From positions 1,922,001-1,986,000 of the forward strand of contig NZ_CP009506.1 of the NCBI RefSeq assembly GCF_000970085.1: 64,000 nucleotides of DNA, written 5' to 3'. The translations under genes were made by a program, and so were the position numbers. The stretch is from Methanosarcina siciliae T4/M. Lineage in GTDB: Archaea > Halobacteriota > Methanosarcinia > Methanosarcinales > Methanosarcinaceae. Shown piece after piece: positions 27,229 to 37,214 of the stretch (positions are counted from its first letter, which is position 1; each line of letters starts with the position of its first letter). Below the pieces are notes generated by a model. That model was given only the letters and a program-made list of their open reading frames with translations, was not told the origin of the DNA and did not search any database.

Positions 27229-29240
27229 AAACGGCACTGGAAGAATTTGCATTTTTGATTCCCCTGCTTCCGGCACTGGCCTTTGCGATCACCTTCTTCT
27301 TTGGCAAGAAAATGCCCTCAGGAGGGGCAATCGTTCCCATCCTTGCCATCGCCGCCTCCTTTGTAATCTCTTTTGCGATTACCCTCGGGCTGCTGGCAAA
27401 CCCCGGAGAAGTCGTAAGCCAGTCATATTCCTGGTTTGCAGTGCTTGACATAGGAATATTAATCGACCCCCTGGCTGCAGTTATGCTGTCAATGGTCTCC
27501 TTTGTGAGCCTGTTAATCCACATCTACGCAGTCAGCTACATGTCCCATGATGAGGGAAAAGCCAGGTACTTTGCAGAAACCGCACTGTTTACCGCAGCAA
27601 TGCTTTCCCTGGTCCTCTCGGACAACATCCTGCAGCTCTTTGTTTCGTGGGAACTTGTCGGGCTCTGTTCCTATCTCCTGATAGGGTTCTGGTTCGAAAA
27701 ACCCTCGGCTGCGGCTGCTGCCAAGAAAGCTTTCCTGACAACCAGGGTCGGAGACGTAATGTTCCTTACGGGAATAATCGTGCTTACTTCCGATCTCCTG
27801 AAACTTGCAGGCGGCTTCCAGGAAGGAGTATATTTGCTTCGCTTTGACGAAATCTTCAGCTATATTCCCCAGCTTTCGGCGCTTCAGGTAAATATTTTCG
27901 GCTTTGAAGTAAGCCACCTTACTATTATCACCCTGCTCTTCTTCGGGGGAGCCGTAGGTAAATCCGGGCAGTTCCCCTTACATGTGTGGCTGCCCGATGC
28001 GATGGAGGGTCCCACAACCGTCTCAGCCCTCATCCATGCAGCAACAATGGTTACTGCCGGGGTTTACCTGGTTGCAAGGACTTTCCCGATGTTTCTCGCA
28101 GCCCCCGGTACCCTCATGGTTGTTGCGTATCTGGGAGGCTTTACCGCTCTCTTTGCAGGCACCATGGGCATTGTAATGAACGACCTGAAGCGTGTGCTCG
28201 CTTACTCGACTATCAGCCAGCTCGGGTACATGATGCTTGCCCTGGGCCTTGGGGCTACAGTAGGACTTGAAGCAGTCGGAGTTTCCCTTTTCCACCTGAT
28301 CAACCACGCTTTCTTCAAAGCCCTTCTCTTCCTCTGTGCAGGCAGTGTAATCCATGCAGTCGGCACCCAGGACATGAGGGAGCTCGGAGGCGTCGGAAAG
28401 GTAATGCCGATCACTGCCGGAACCATGGCCATCGCAGCCCTTTCCCTTGCAGGCTTCGGGATTCCCGGAACCTCGATAGGGACAAGCGGCTTTATGTCAA
28501 AGGACCCGATCATTGAAAATGCATACCTTTTCGCAGAACACAGCGGGAACTGGATCCCCTATATCTTCGCAATTGTTGCAGCCCTCCTGACCTCTATTTA
28601 CATCTTCAGGCTGATCTTCATGACCTTTACGGGAAAGCCGAGAAGCGACTATCACGGGCATGAATCCCCCGCCATTATGACCGTTCCTCTCTCCATACTT
28701 GCCCTTTTTGCCCTTGTTTTCGGATCGCTGACAAGGACCGGCTTTATGAATTTCCTTGAAGAAACCTTTACCAACAGCTTTGTGGACCTGAATATAGGAA
28801 ACCTTGCAGGCATAGGCGGAAACGAGCTTGTAGAGGCAGTCGGGCATGAACCTGTCTTAATCCTGTGGCTCCCGTTAATCATGGCCGTTGCAGGTCTTGC
28901 AATCGCTTTTGTGATCTATTATCTCAAAGCATTCAGCCTCGGACCTCTGGCTTCCATGAAAAACCCGATTTACAGACTGCTTTACAGGCGCTACTACCAG
29001 CACGAAATTTATACCGAGTTCTTCTCGATAGGAATAGTCTACGGAGTTATCGCTTTCCTTACACAGGTAGTTGATGTGATCGTCGACAGTATCGTTGAAG
29101 GAATCGGAATTCTCACGGTTGGAGTTGGGGAAGAACTCAGGAAGGTTCAGACCGGGGTTGTCCAGACCTATGCAACCGTCATAATCGCGGGTGTGAGCCT
29201 GCTGATAATACTCATTAAATTAATAACGGAGGTACTCTGA
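27222..29240 (+). CDS. fpoL: F420H2 dehydrogenase subunit FpoL
   Basis: The product has 672 residues and is the NuoL/ND5 counterpart, an antiporter-like proton pump. Key residues appear in SWELVGLCSYLLIGFW (helix 5 Glu), AVGKSGQFPLHVWLPDAMEG (helix 7 Lys and the broken-helix region) and NDLKRVLAYSTISQLGYM. A C-terminal extension with further helices corresponds to the lateral arm of NuoL. Translation probably starts at GTG 27222, immediately following TGAG, inside the end of fpoK. Confidence 0.96.
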   Translation: MVKTALEEFAFLIPLLPALAFAITFFFGKKMPSGGAIVPILAIAASFVISFAITLGLLANPGEVVSQSYSWFAVLDIGILIDPLAAVMLSMVSFVSLLIHIYAVSYMSHDEGKARYFAETALFTAAMLSLVLSDNILQLFVSWELVGLCSYLLIGFWFEKPSAAAAAKKAFLTTRVGDVMFLTGIIVLTSDLLKLAGGFQEGVYLLRFDEIFSYIPQLSALQVNIFGFEVSHLTIITLLFFGGAVGKSGQFPLHVWLPDAMEGPTTVSALIHAATMVTAGVYLVARTFPMFLAAPGTLMVVAYLGGFTALFAGTMGIVMNDLKRVLAYSTISQLGYMMLALGLGATVGLEAVGVSLFHLINHAFFKALLFLCAGSVIHAVGTQDMRELGGVGKVMPITAGTMAIAALSLAGFGIPGTSIGTSGFMSKDPIIENAYLFAEHSGNWIPYIFAIVAALLTSIYIFRLIFMTFTGKPRSDYHGHESPAIMTVPLSILALFALVFGSLTRTGFMNFLEETFTNSFVDLNIGNLAGIGGNELVEAVGHEPVLILWLPLIMAVAGLAIAFVIYYLKAFSLGPLASMKNPIYRLLYRRYYQHEIYTEFFSIGIVYGVIAFLTQVVDVIVDSIVEGIGILTVGVGEELRKVQTGVVQTYATVIIAGVSLLIILIKLITEVL

Positions 29241-30727
29241 TGCTGCCGGTCGCATCGTTGTTGATTCTGGTGCCGCTGATTTTCGCAGCTGTGACCTTTT
29301 TCACAAAAACAAAAGACCAGGCTGCGGGGCTGGGTCTTATCGGGTCCCTTGTGACCCTGGGCCTTACCCTTTACGCCTACCTGAACTTTGACAGCAGCAC
29401 TGCTGCAATGCAGTTCTATGAATCAATTCCGTGGGTTCCCTTCCTCGGGATCAATTATTCGGTTGGAATTGACGGCATTTCAATGCCCCTTATCCTCCTG
29501 AATGCAATCGTTATCCCCCTCCTGATCCTTTTCAGCTGGAATGAGGAAAGGGAAGCCCCGAACAGGTTCTACGGGCTGATCCTTACCATGCAGGCCGCCG
29601 TCATAGGGGTCTTTGTGGCCCTCGATTTCGTAGTCTTCTACATCTTCTGGGAGCTGACCCTTGTCCCTCTCTTCTTCATCGTAAACATCTGGGGAGGAGA
29701 AAAGCGGGCTCATGCGTCCTACAAGTTCTTTATCTACACACACGTTGCATCCCTGGTGATGCTGCTCGGGATCTTCGGGCTCTTCTACACAGCCCTCCAC
29801 CAGACAGGGGTTCCGACCTTTGACATCAGAGAACTGATCGCACAGTTCCAGTTCTTCGGGTCCGGCCTGATGAAGGACGCAATATTCCTGGCAATCCTCT
29901 TCGGATTCCTGGCAAAGCTGCCGACCTTCCCCTTCCACTCCTGGCTTCCGGATGCATATGTCGAAGCCCCGACCGCAGGCAGTGTACTCTTTATCCTGCT
30001 CAAGATCGGAGGATACGGGCTTTTCAGGATCTCCCTCCCGATGCTCCCTCACACCGGAAACCCTAATCTGATGATCATGATGCTTGGCCTGCTTGGCTCA
30101 TTCAGCATAGTCTACGGGGCTCTTCTGGCCTTGAGGCAGAAAGACCTCAAGCGCATGATCGCCTACTCCAGTCTGAGCCACATGGGCTTTGTAACCCTGG
30201 GTTCGGCAGGCCTTGTTGCCCTTTCGGTTTCAGGCGCCATGTTCCAGCAGTTTTCCCACGGGCTTATCATGAGCATCATGTTCATGTCTGCAGGAGTGAT
30301 CCAGAGCGCCACAGGCACAAGGATCATTAACGATCTCGGCGGGCTTGCAAGGAAGATGCCGATGCTCACCGTGCTTATGATGGTCGGCTTTATGGCATCC
30401 CTCGGGCTTCCGGGCCTGACAGGCTTTATTGCCGAGTTCCTGGTCCTGACCTTTACTTTCGTGAACCTGCCCGGTTTTGTCTTACTTGCCCTGCTGGCAA
30501 TAGTGATTACTGCAGGTTACCACCTCTGGGCAATGCAGAGGGCAATGTTCGGAGTGTACAATGAGAAACTCGGGAGTATCAGGGACATCAATACCCTGCA
30601 GGTCTTTTCGATGGGAGTAATCGCCCTACTTGTGCTTTATTTTGGCCTGAACCCGAGTCCGGTGCTTAATATGATGATTAAGAATTCGGAAGCAATAGTC
30701 AGCCTGGCGGCTGGCCTGGGGGTGTAA
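29240..30727 (+). CDS. fpoM: F420H2 dehydrogenase subunit FpoM
   Basis: The product has 495 residues and about 14 membrane helices, counterpart of NuoM/ND4. Visible hallmarks are FWELTLVPLFFIVNIWGG (helix 5 Glu), AKLPTFPFHSWLPDAYVEAP (helix 7 Lys) and KRMIAYSSLSHMGFV (helix 8). It is the second antiporter-like pump unit. Stop and start overlap as TGATG with fpoL. Confidence 0.97.
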   Translation: MLPVASLLILVPLIFAAVTFFTKTKDQAAGLGLIGSLVTLGLTLYAYLNFDSSTAAMQFYESIPWVPFLGINYSVGIDGISMPLILLNAIVIPLLILFSWNEEREAPNRFYGLILTMQAAVIGVFVALDFVVFYIFWELTLVPLFFIVNIWGGEKRAHASYKFFIYTHVASLVMLLGIFGLFYTALHQTGVPTFDIRELIAQFQFFGSGLMKDAIFLAILFGFLAKLPTFPFHSWLPDAYVEAPTAGSVLFILLKIGGYGLFRISLPMLPHTGNPNLMIMMLGLLGSFSIVYGALLALRQKDLKRMIAYSSLSHMGFVTLGSAGLVALSVSGAMFQQFSHGLIMSIMFMSAGVIQSATGTRIINDLGGLARKMPMLTVLMMVGFMASLGLPGLTGFIAEFLVLTFTFVNLPGFVLLALLAIVITAGYHLWAMQRAMFGVYNEKLGSIRDINTLQVFSMGVIALLVLYFGLNPSPVLNMMIKNSEAIVSLAAGLGV

Positions 30728-30730
30728 GAA

Positions 30731-32200
30731 ATGAACGAGTTAATGTATCTTGCACCTGAAATCGTAGTGGTTGCAACCGGCCTGGTCATACTTCTGGCCG
30801 GAGTTTTCCTGTCCCCCCGGTCCAAGAACATACTTGGTTACCTGGCAACCCTGGGAATCCTTGCAGCCCTCTTCCTGACGGTTAAAAGTTTCGGGCTCCT
30901 GACTATGGAGGGCTTACAGATCGGATATTCGGTTTTCTCGGAAGCTCTGAATATCGATGCTCTCTCCCAGTTCTTCAAACTGGTCTTCCTGGTAGTTGCC
31001 CTGATCGTTTCGATTGCTGCAATCAAGTACAATGAAAACAGTGACCATACCGAAGAGTTCTACACCCTGATGCTCTTTGCAACCTTCGGGATGATGGTCG
31101 TAGCTTCTGCAAACGACCTGATCGTACTCTTCGTTGCCTTTGAACTGGCAAGTCTTGCAACCTACGCCCTTGCAGGCTACGAAAAGCAGAACCCGAGGTC
31201 TCTTGAAGGAGCCATGAAGTATTTCGTGATCGGTTCGGTCTCGGCAGCCCTCATGCTCTTCGGGCTTTCCTTTGTCTACGGGGCAACCGGCACCACGAGC
31301 ATCCCCCTGATTGCTGCAAACCCCTGGCTCCTTATAGAAAACCCGATCGGGCTTGTAGCAGTCGTGCTGCTTATTGCAGGTTTCGGCTTCAAGATGGCAC
31401 TTGTGCCCTTCCACATGTGGGCTCCGGATACCTACCAGGGTTCTCCCTCGGTCGTTTCCGCCCTGCTTGCAGCCGGGTCCAAGAAGATGGGTTTTGTAGC
31501 AGCTTTCAGAATCTTCATTATAGCTCTTGCAGCCCTGCAGCCTGACTGGCAGTTTATCTTTACCATTCTGGCAGTTGCAACCATGACCTTCGGAAACGTG
31601 GTCGCAGTTGCCCAGACCAGCGTAAAACGCATGCTTGCCTACTCTTCCGTAGCCCAGGCCGGATACATTGCAATGGCTTTTGCCGTTATGACCCCTGTGG
31701 CCCTCGGAGGAGGCATCATGTACGCTCTTGCCCACGCCTTTATGAAAGCAGGAGCCTTTATTGCAGCCGGAGTCGTGGTCTGGATGGTAAGCCAGGAAAA
31801 GACAGGCAACCTCAATGTCCCCGACCACCTGGACAGCTTTAAGGGCCTCGGGAAAAGAATGCCTCTTGCGGCCCTTTCCATGACGGTCTTCGTCTTTGCC
31901 CTCGCAGGTATTCCCCCGACTGCAGGTTTCATGGCCAAGTTCGTGCTCTTCTCTTCAACCATCCAGGCGGGCATGGCCTGGCTTGCAGTAATAGCAATCC
32001 TGAACAGTGCCCTTTCCCTGTTCTACTACGCGCGGCTTGTGGGATACATGTACTTCCTGCCCCCCGAGGGTAAATCCGTCAGCGTTCCTTTCCCGTATGC
32101 AGCCGCCCTTCTGGTTGCAGTGGCAGGCGTGCTGGTAATGGGTATCTGGCCCGAACCCTTCGTGGAACTGGCTATGAAAGCAGCAATGGTACTGGTATAA
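30731..32200 (+). CDS. fpoN: F420H2 dehydrogenase subunit FpoN
   Basis: The product has 489 residues and about 14 membrane helices, counterpart of NuoN/ND2. FVAFELASLATYALAGYEKQ holds the helix 5 Glu, KMALVPFHMWAPDTYQGSP the helix 7 Lys and the loop typical of NuoN, and VKRMLAYSSVAQAGYIAMAF the helix 8 region. It is the third antiporter-like unit of the membrane arm. Three bases separate it from fpoM and 13 from fpoO. Confidence 0.97.
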   Translation: MNELMYLAPEIVVVATGLVILLAGVFLSPRSKNILGYLATLGILAALFLTVKSFGLLTMEGLQIGYSVFSEALNIDALSQFFKLVFLVVALIVSIAAIKYNENSDHTEEFYTLMLFATFGMMVVASANDLIVLFVAFELASLATYALAGYEKQNPRSLEGAMKYFVIGSVSAALMLFGLSFVYGATGTTSIPLIAANPWLLIENPIGLVAVVLLIAGFGFKMALVPFHMWAPDTYQGSPSVVSALLAAGSKKMGFVAAFRIFIIALAALQPDWQFIFTILAVATMTFGNVVAVAQTSVKRMLAYSSVAQAGYIAMAFAVMTPVALGGGIMYALAHAFMKAGAFIAAGVVVWMVSQEKTGNLNVPDHLDSFKGLGKRMPLAALSMTVFVFALAGIPPTAGFMAKFVLFSSTIQAGMAWLAVIAILNSALSLFYYARLVGYMYFLPPEGKSVSVPFPYAAALLVAVAGVLVMGIWPEPFVELAMKAAMVLV

Positions 32201-32213
32201 GGAGGTATGAGAA

Positions 32214-32576
32214 ATGACAGATTGCGACCTATGCGGAAAAGCAATCCCGACCGTCATCCCGGTCCGGGTTATCCGCCCCCTCCTCAAATTCGCCTACCCC
32301 AACGGGGTCTGGAAAGGTCTCTGTGAGACCTGCCTCGATTCCGCCCAGAAAACTTACCTGGAAGTAAACAAAAACCAACCTTCATGCAGAAAAGGCAAAT
32401 GCGCCCTCTGCGGAGACAAAACAGGAGTTTTCTCGGTGGAACTGCAGGTCCCGGATTTCTCAAAAGGGATAGTCAAGAAAGATGTGGATCTCTGCTACAG
32501 GTGCCTGAAAGGAGTCGATGAGGCTTATATCAGGCATAAGAAAGAGATGATTGAGCAGGAACATGCACATCATTAA
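32214..32576 (+). CDS. fpoO: F420H2 dehydrogenase subunit FpoO
   Basis: The product has 120 residues and no membrane helix. It carries four Cys pairs, CDLC at the N-terminus, CETC, CRKGKCALC in the middle and CYRC near the end, enough for one or two metal sites. FpoO has no complex I counterpart and is found in methanogens with Fpo; an iron-sulfur role has been proposed. AAGGAGGT lies 10 bases before the ATG, the strongest SD site in the operon. Confidence 0.93.
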   Translation: MTDCDLCGKAIPTVIPVRVIRPLLKFAYPNGVWKGLCETCLDSAQKTYLEVNKNQPSCRKGKCALCGDKTGVFSVELQVPDFSKGIVKKDVDLCYRCLKGVDEAYIRHKKEMIEQEHAHH

Positions 32577-32584
32577 GTAAAATC

Positions 32585-32631
32585 AAAGCTGCTTTTTAAA
32601 GGCGGCTTTATTTTTTCTTATTTTTTTCTTT
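32585..32631 (+). terminator. Terminator of the fpo operon
   Basis: AAAGCTGC and GCGGCTTT form a stem with one G-T pair around a TTTTTAAAG loop. It is followed by ATTTTTTC and a further T7 run. It starts nine bases after the fpoO stop. Confidence 0.8.
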
Positions 32632-33345
32632 GTCTCTCTTATTTTAATGTCCTTATTTTGCTAATCCATTTTCAGACTTATGTAGATATATTAGTGTTTT
32701 TTTACAAAACTGTATATCCCACCTTCTTCAGATGTCTGAGAAATTTCACTATCTTTCCCGATATCGTTTCCCCCAATATCTATTTTGATTATTTTAACTT
32801 GTATTTCTCAGTTTACTCACTCATTAAAACCTTATATATTCAGTAAGTTTTCCTTTTTGTTTTGGGCAGCAACAATTGAGATCTAAGATAATTTAGGATA
32901 ATTTCAATCCGAAATTTGTGGAAATTGCTCTAAAAAAATATCAACAAAAGTATTTATATATGGAGAACATCTGCGGAAAGACAGGTATGTTAATCCATTA
33001 TTTTTGGTTGTTTGAAAAAATATTCCAGTTGTTTATTATTTAGTGTGACTTTTTATTAAAAAATCATACAACACTAAATAGTTTGATGATTTGGCCATAA
33101 ATAATTTATATTAAAAAATCATACTGTGCCATGAAAAAAAGCAAGTTATTTCATACTATATGAGAGCCCCAGGAATTGAAAGCTTCTTGCAGAACCCCAT
33201 ACTGATGAATAAAATCAAGTACAATAGACATTATGACCAAAATAGTTTTTAGATAGCTTGGGGATTAGAGTCTATTGCTTCATCAGTTCAACCGCGGAAG
33301 TCCCAATATAAATATGAATAATGAATCACCCGAGAAGGTGGCTAA
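32632..33345. other. AT-rich region without genes; TATA box and a 16-bp direct repeat
   Basis: Short frames here have no coding character. TATTTATATATGG at 32951-32963 is a good TATA box and could give the leader of the beta-helix gene that starts 380 bp later. TATTAAAAAATCATAC occurs at 33054-33069 and 33109-33124. Base composition drops sharply relative to fpo, marking the start of the accessory region. Confidence 0.5.
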
Positions 33346-34274
33346 CTGAAAACTAAAACCTATTTTATAATCGCGTTTTCTTTTCTGATAATATATGTAA
33401 ACACCGTTGCGGCGGATACGATTACTGTTGATAGCGGTGGAGAAGGAGATTATACCTCTATACAGCAAGCTGTGATCAATTCTAATAACGGAGATATAAT
33501 ACTCGTTAATACAGGAACATACATCGAAAATGTAGATGTAGATAAGAAGTTAACAATAACCTCAAAGTCAGGAAATCCGGAAGATACGATCGTTCAAGCT
33601 CTTAGTCCAGGTGATCACATCTTTCATGTAACTGCGAACAATGTGACCATCAAAGGTTTTAGTTTGAAAAATTCCATTTCAGGAAGTGGAATTTATCTGG
33701 ACAGTGTGCAGTATAACACTATTGCAAACAACCATTTACAAGCTAATGAGATAGGAATACATCTCTGGCATGCTAACAACAATATACTGATCAATAACAC
33801 AGCATCAGACAATAGCTGGGCAGGAATCCGATTGTTCCCAGATGACAGTGAACTTGCCAGTAACAATACACTTGTTAATAACACGATGGTTAATAACACA
33901 TATAATTTTGAGATTTATATTGCGTATAGAAATGCGAGTATGCGGAATAATATCGATACTACCAATACTGTAAATGGAAAACCTGTCTATTATCTTGTTA
34001 ACGTCTCGAATGTTGCTTTAAATTCTGCCTCAAATGCCGGGGCTATTTACTGTATCAACTGCCAGAACATGTCAATAAAAGATCAGGTTCTCCAGAACAA
34101 CTCCCAGGCTATTTTTTTATTTAATACAAGCAATTCAAGGTTTGACAGCAACATCCTATCAAATAACTATTTTGGAATCGTTCTGGTTAACTCAGATAAT
34201 AACACCGGGTTGAATAATATTGCAGTTAATAATATTGTTGGCATAGGAATCGTTGCATCCACTGATAATTATTT
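33346..34274 (+). pseudogene. Secreted NosD-like parallel beta-helix protein, truncated by an IS
   Basis: The frame encodes a signal peptide (YFIIAFSFLIIYVNTVAA), then DTITVDSGGEGDYTSIQQAV, a typical opening of Methanosarcina surface beta-helix proteins, and then repeated NosD/pectate-lyase-like coils (NNTLVNNTMVNNTYN, LSNNYFGIVLVNSDNN). It breaks off near 34274 where an IS begins. The only codon after the upstream TAA that includes the signal peptide is CTG at 33346, with GGTGG a few bases before; the first regular start, GTG 33472, would lose the signal peptide. The rest of the gene is not found beyond the IS. Confidence 0.75.
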
Positions 34275-35841
34275 AACCTTAACTCCCATTTTTTGTAGGG
34301 AATATGTTGAATTTGAGAGTTTTATCTAATTCTCTTACTTTCTTAGGAACTTCAGTAATGATACTTTTTTCACCAAAGTTTATACTTTTCACTTTTCTAA
34401 ACTTCAATAGGATATCAATGGGTGAGACCTTGTCATTTATCTCTGCTTTTTTAATTGCCTTCAACAATTTACAGTACGCATATAATGAAAGAAATGCCAC
34501 AAACACATGCCCATAAACGCTCTCATCATCATGAAGATACAATTTGTCAGCGTCTAATGTTGTTTTGTATGCATCAAACAACTTTTCAATCGAGTCTCTT
34601 TTTTTGTAGAGTTCATACATCTCCTTTTTTCCTATGTCGTAATTGGAGATAATCAAGAACTTCCCTGCTCTATTTTGTTTTAAAGAGTACTCTTCATCGC
34701 TGATCTTCCCTTCCTCTCTCTTTCTGAAGATCGTCTTCTGTTCTTCAAGTCTTAGATCCAGGTCTTCATATAAATATAGGAACCTATTTCCTAACTTTCT
34801 TTTACCACATTTGATGAGTCTATCATGATAGATGAATTCTTCATTAAGGTGTATTCTTGTGTCATAATAGTGGCTGTTCCTTTTTGTTGGTAACACAAAT
34901 TTGATATGTTTTTCTTCTAAGCAGTTAAGGATGTTCTCTGAGAAAAAACCACGATCAAGAAGAAGTATCTTATCGCTGATATCCAACTCTTCTATTGTTT
35001 GTATAATGTCTTTATGTCCTTCACACTGCCTGGAACTGATTTGATCATAGTAGGCATTTCACTATCAAGACCACAAAGAAGGGCAAAGTTGATTTGGGGA
35101 ACTTGAATACAGTCTTTGTTGTAGCCTTTTCAGCCTGTAGAATATTCATAGATCGAGAGAAACAGGAACTTAAGTCATAGACGAGTTGAGTGTCTGCATT
35201 TTTGAGATGATTGAATAGCTCATTCTGCCCAAACCTATCACAGCCTACTTCCCTTAACACTTTTGAAAGATTGGATGGATTAAGATTTGGTTTTATACCT
35301 TCAAGATTATAGAGATCTTCCCAAGTATCTTTAATTCGTTTGAGGGGGACATATCCATTTACACGAACAATTGACATTGCATAGAGTTCTTCCCAATATT
35401 CCGGAAAATTTTTCATGAGAAAAGGTTTGAGCTCTCCCATCATATTATGTAAAATCATTGAATTTCCATAGTCAGTGACAGAGTGAGGCACAGGTATCAC
35501 ATTAGTTTTAGGTTTCTCACCTTTAGGTATAAAGCCGTAATCTTTGTCGAGTCTACCAATGTAAACTGAAACTTTACGACCTTTCTTAATTTTTTTGTCA
35601 TATTTACTCGTAGAGCGATAAACATAATGACAAGCGCCTCGAACTTTGATTTCAAGACATTTTTCTCCAGCTTTACGCTGATCTTCAAGCCAGCATCTTG
35701 CCCAGGGTTCCATAATCCCTATTATGTAGGGAATATAGGCATATATAAGTTTCGATTTGAAATCGTTCTACTGATATTAAAAATGAGAAAAAATAAGCAA
35801 ATTAGATGATATAGTCCCTATAAATAGGCAGAGTTAAGGTT
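34275..35841. mobile_element. IS4/IS1634-like insertion sequence, inactive
   Basis: The element is defined by its transposase frames on the minus strand and by the ends AACCTTAACTC (34275-34285) and its inverse GAGTTAAGGTT (35831-35841), an 11-bp perfect inverted pair with further imperfect matching (CCCTA-AAA) inside. A clear target duplication was not found, so the right end could lie nearer 35740. A 12-bp direct repeat TGTAGGGAATAT occurs near both ends (34294, 35725). Confidence 0.65.
34279..35713 (-). pseudogene. IS4/IS1634-type DDE transposase with two frameshifts
   Basis: The N-terminal part (from 35713) ends out of frame near 35100. The next stretch, INFALLCGLDSEMPTMIKSV, holds the first Asp region in a second frame, and from about 35010 a third frame gives DKILLLDRGFFSENIL (second Asp) and KRDSIEKLFDAYKT (the catalytic Glu in a YREKxxIE-like motif). 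All three parts join naturally into one protein if two single-base shifts are repaired. The family is judged from these motifs. Confidence 0.8.
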
Positions 35842-36052
35842 TGTACTGTTTACGAAAATATAAAGAAACACAAGCTAAGCAAATAATCAAAAAATATAAA
35901 AAAGTAGAAGAACTACTAATAAAAATTAGAAGAAACTTTCCCGCCAAATGCAGATGAAATTTAACCATCTTGAATCGGGAGTCCTGAAGTTTTCTTATGC
36001 CATGTCGGATTTTTAATTAAAAGGCATCCTGCTGTCCGGGATAAAATAAGAG
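35842..36052. other. Short intergenic region after the IS
   Basis: Between 35842 and about 35955 the plus strand is open and would read Lys/Glu-rich helix (KYKETQAKQIIKKYKKVEEL). It has no start and no recognisable relative. It does not look like the lost 3' part of the beta-helix gene. Treated as debris. Confidence 0.3.
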
Positions 36053-36116
36053 TTGGGAAATTAAAGGCTTGGGAAATTAGAGATTTGGAAAATCAGAGGT
36101 TTGTAACCTTGAGGTT
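36053..36116 (+). repeat. 16-bp tandem repeat, four degenerate copies, before the 36123 gene
   Basis: TTGGGAAATTAAAGGC starts at 36053 and recurs in changed form at 36069, 36085 and 36101. It reaches to six bases before the start codon of the next gene, so it occupies the ribosome-binding and promoter region. Confidence 0.6.
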
Positions 36117-36122
36117 GGGAAT

Positions 36123-37022
36123 ATGGATAAAACCTTGAAAATTTTACTATATATAGTACTGATCCCTGTGGGTTTAATCGTACTTTTTTATGGGGGGTTT
36201 GCTGCACTCCTTGTCGGTATGGACCAGGCTTCTTATGACGGAAATGAAATTTACGTAGGACCTATTGATTTTGAATCGGTGCTTGTAAAAGCAGAGGAAT
36301 CGGGATACGATATTAGCGGTGATGCCAGGCTCAACGAATCAACTTTAATAGAGCCCGGGAATGTCGAAGCCCTTGAAGAGCGGTTTGAGAACGATTACAT
36401 GGTGTACAGGGTTGTGTTTTACTACAACGAAAATACGTCCGATGACACTTACATTGAATTTTGTAAATATGAAGGTCCGGAAGTGATAATTACACTCTGG
36501 AACCCCGATCATCCTGATGTATCCGACTTTCCGGATGATTCGTGGATGCTTGAAATGCTGGGGCTGAGTTTAGAGCTGAACGAAACCGGTTCGCAGGAGG
36601 TACTTGAGAGACTGAAGCTTGAAGGCTCAAAGCGAGAGTGGGGTGCGGAAGTGAGTACAAACGAAAGCGTAGATTTTCCGGCAGTCTATGCCTACCTGAA
36701 TCAAAGCAGTACGAGTACTGTTGTAGAATCCGGTATGTGGAATGATGAAGAATTCTACAGGGACAGAACGCAAATAGGATACATAGCTTACGTAATCCCT
36801 GAAATTACTGTCAGCACCAGCCACAAATTTAACAAATATACACTTCATGTGAGCAGTTCCGGATTTGTACGTGCAGACATTCTAATGCATAGAGCCAGCG
36901 CCGGAAAAAAAATTCCTGAAGATGAATATCAGGCAGTGTTTAAGGAGATGTTTGAAAAACTGGGACTTCATGAAGAAAAGGTTAATGAGTTCGAGTTTGA
37001 GTATAATCCGAGTGTGTGGTGA
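36123..37022 (+). CDS. Hypothetical membrane-anchored protein
   Basis: The product has 299 residues. An N-terminal helix (ILLYIVLIPVGLIVLFYGGF, about 7-26) anchors it, and the acidic remainder should lie outside the cell. Several N-glycosylation-type sequons (NES, NTS, NET, NQS) agree with an external location. No domain was recognised. It is monocistronic, followed by a pyrimidine tract and a convergent exporter gene. GAGGTTGGG upstream offers a weak SD site. Confidence 0.75.
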   Translation: MDKTLKILLYIVLIPVGLIVLFYGGFAALLVGMDQASYDGNEIYVGPIDFESVLVKAEESGYDISGDARLNESTLIEPGNVEALEERFENDYMVYRVVFYYNENTSDDTYIEFCKYEGPEVIITLWNPDHPDVSDFPDDSWMLEMLGLSLELNETGSQEVLERLKLEGSKREWGAEVSTNESVDFPAVYAYLNQSSTSTVVESGMWNDEEFYRDRTQIGYIAYVIPEITVSTSHKFNKYTLHVSSSGFVRADILMHRASAGKKIPEDEYQAVFKEMFEKLGLHEEKVNEFEFEYNPSVW

Positions 37023-37155
37023 AGCTTTTTTCCCTTTCCTTTTCCCTTTTCCCTGTATGCTTTTCTTTTTTTTCTCCTTTTCCTGTTCGTTTTTTCTTCT
37101 TCTCTTTTCCTCTCCCCTTTTCCTCTTTTCTCCTCTTCCCTTTCTTCTTTCCCGG
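37023..37155 (+). terminator. Pyrimidine-rich tract (termination zone)
   Basis: About 130 bp on the plus strand are almost all C and T, with many TTTT and TTTTTTTT runs. It directly follows the 36123 gene and lies between convergent genes. Multiple oligo-T stretches are sufficient for archaeal termination. The strand bias is extreme compared with other intergenic regions. Confidence 0.6.
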
Positions 37156-37214
37156 CTTAAATAGAAACGTACGGAGATAAAAATTCAATGGGAACGGCTT
37201 CAAAAGGGGAGGCT

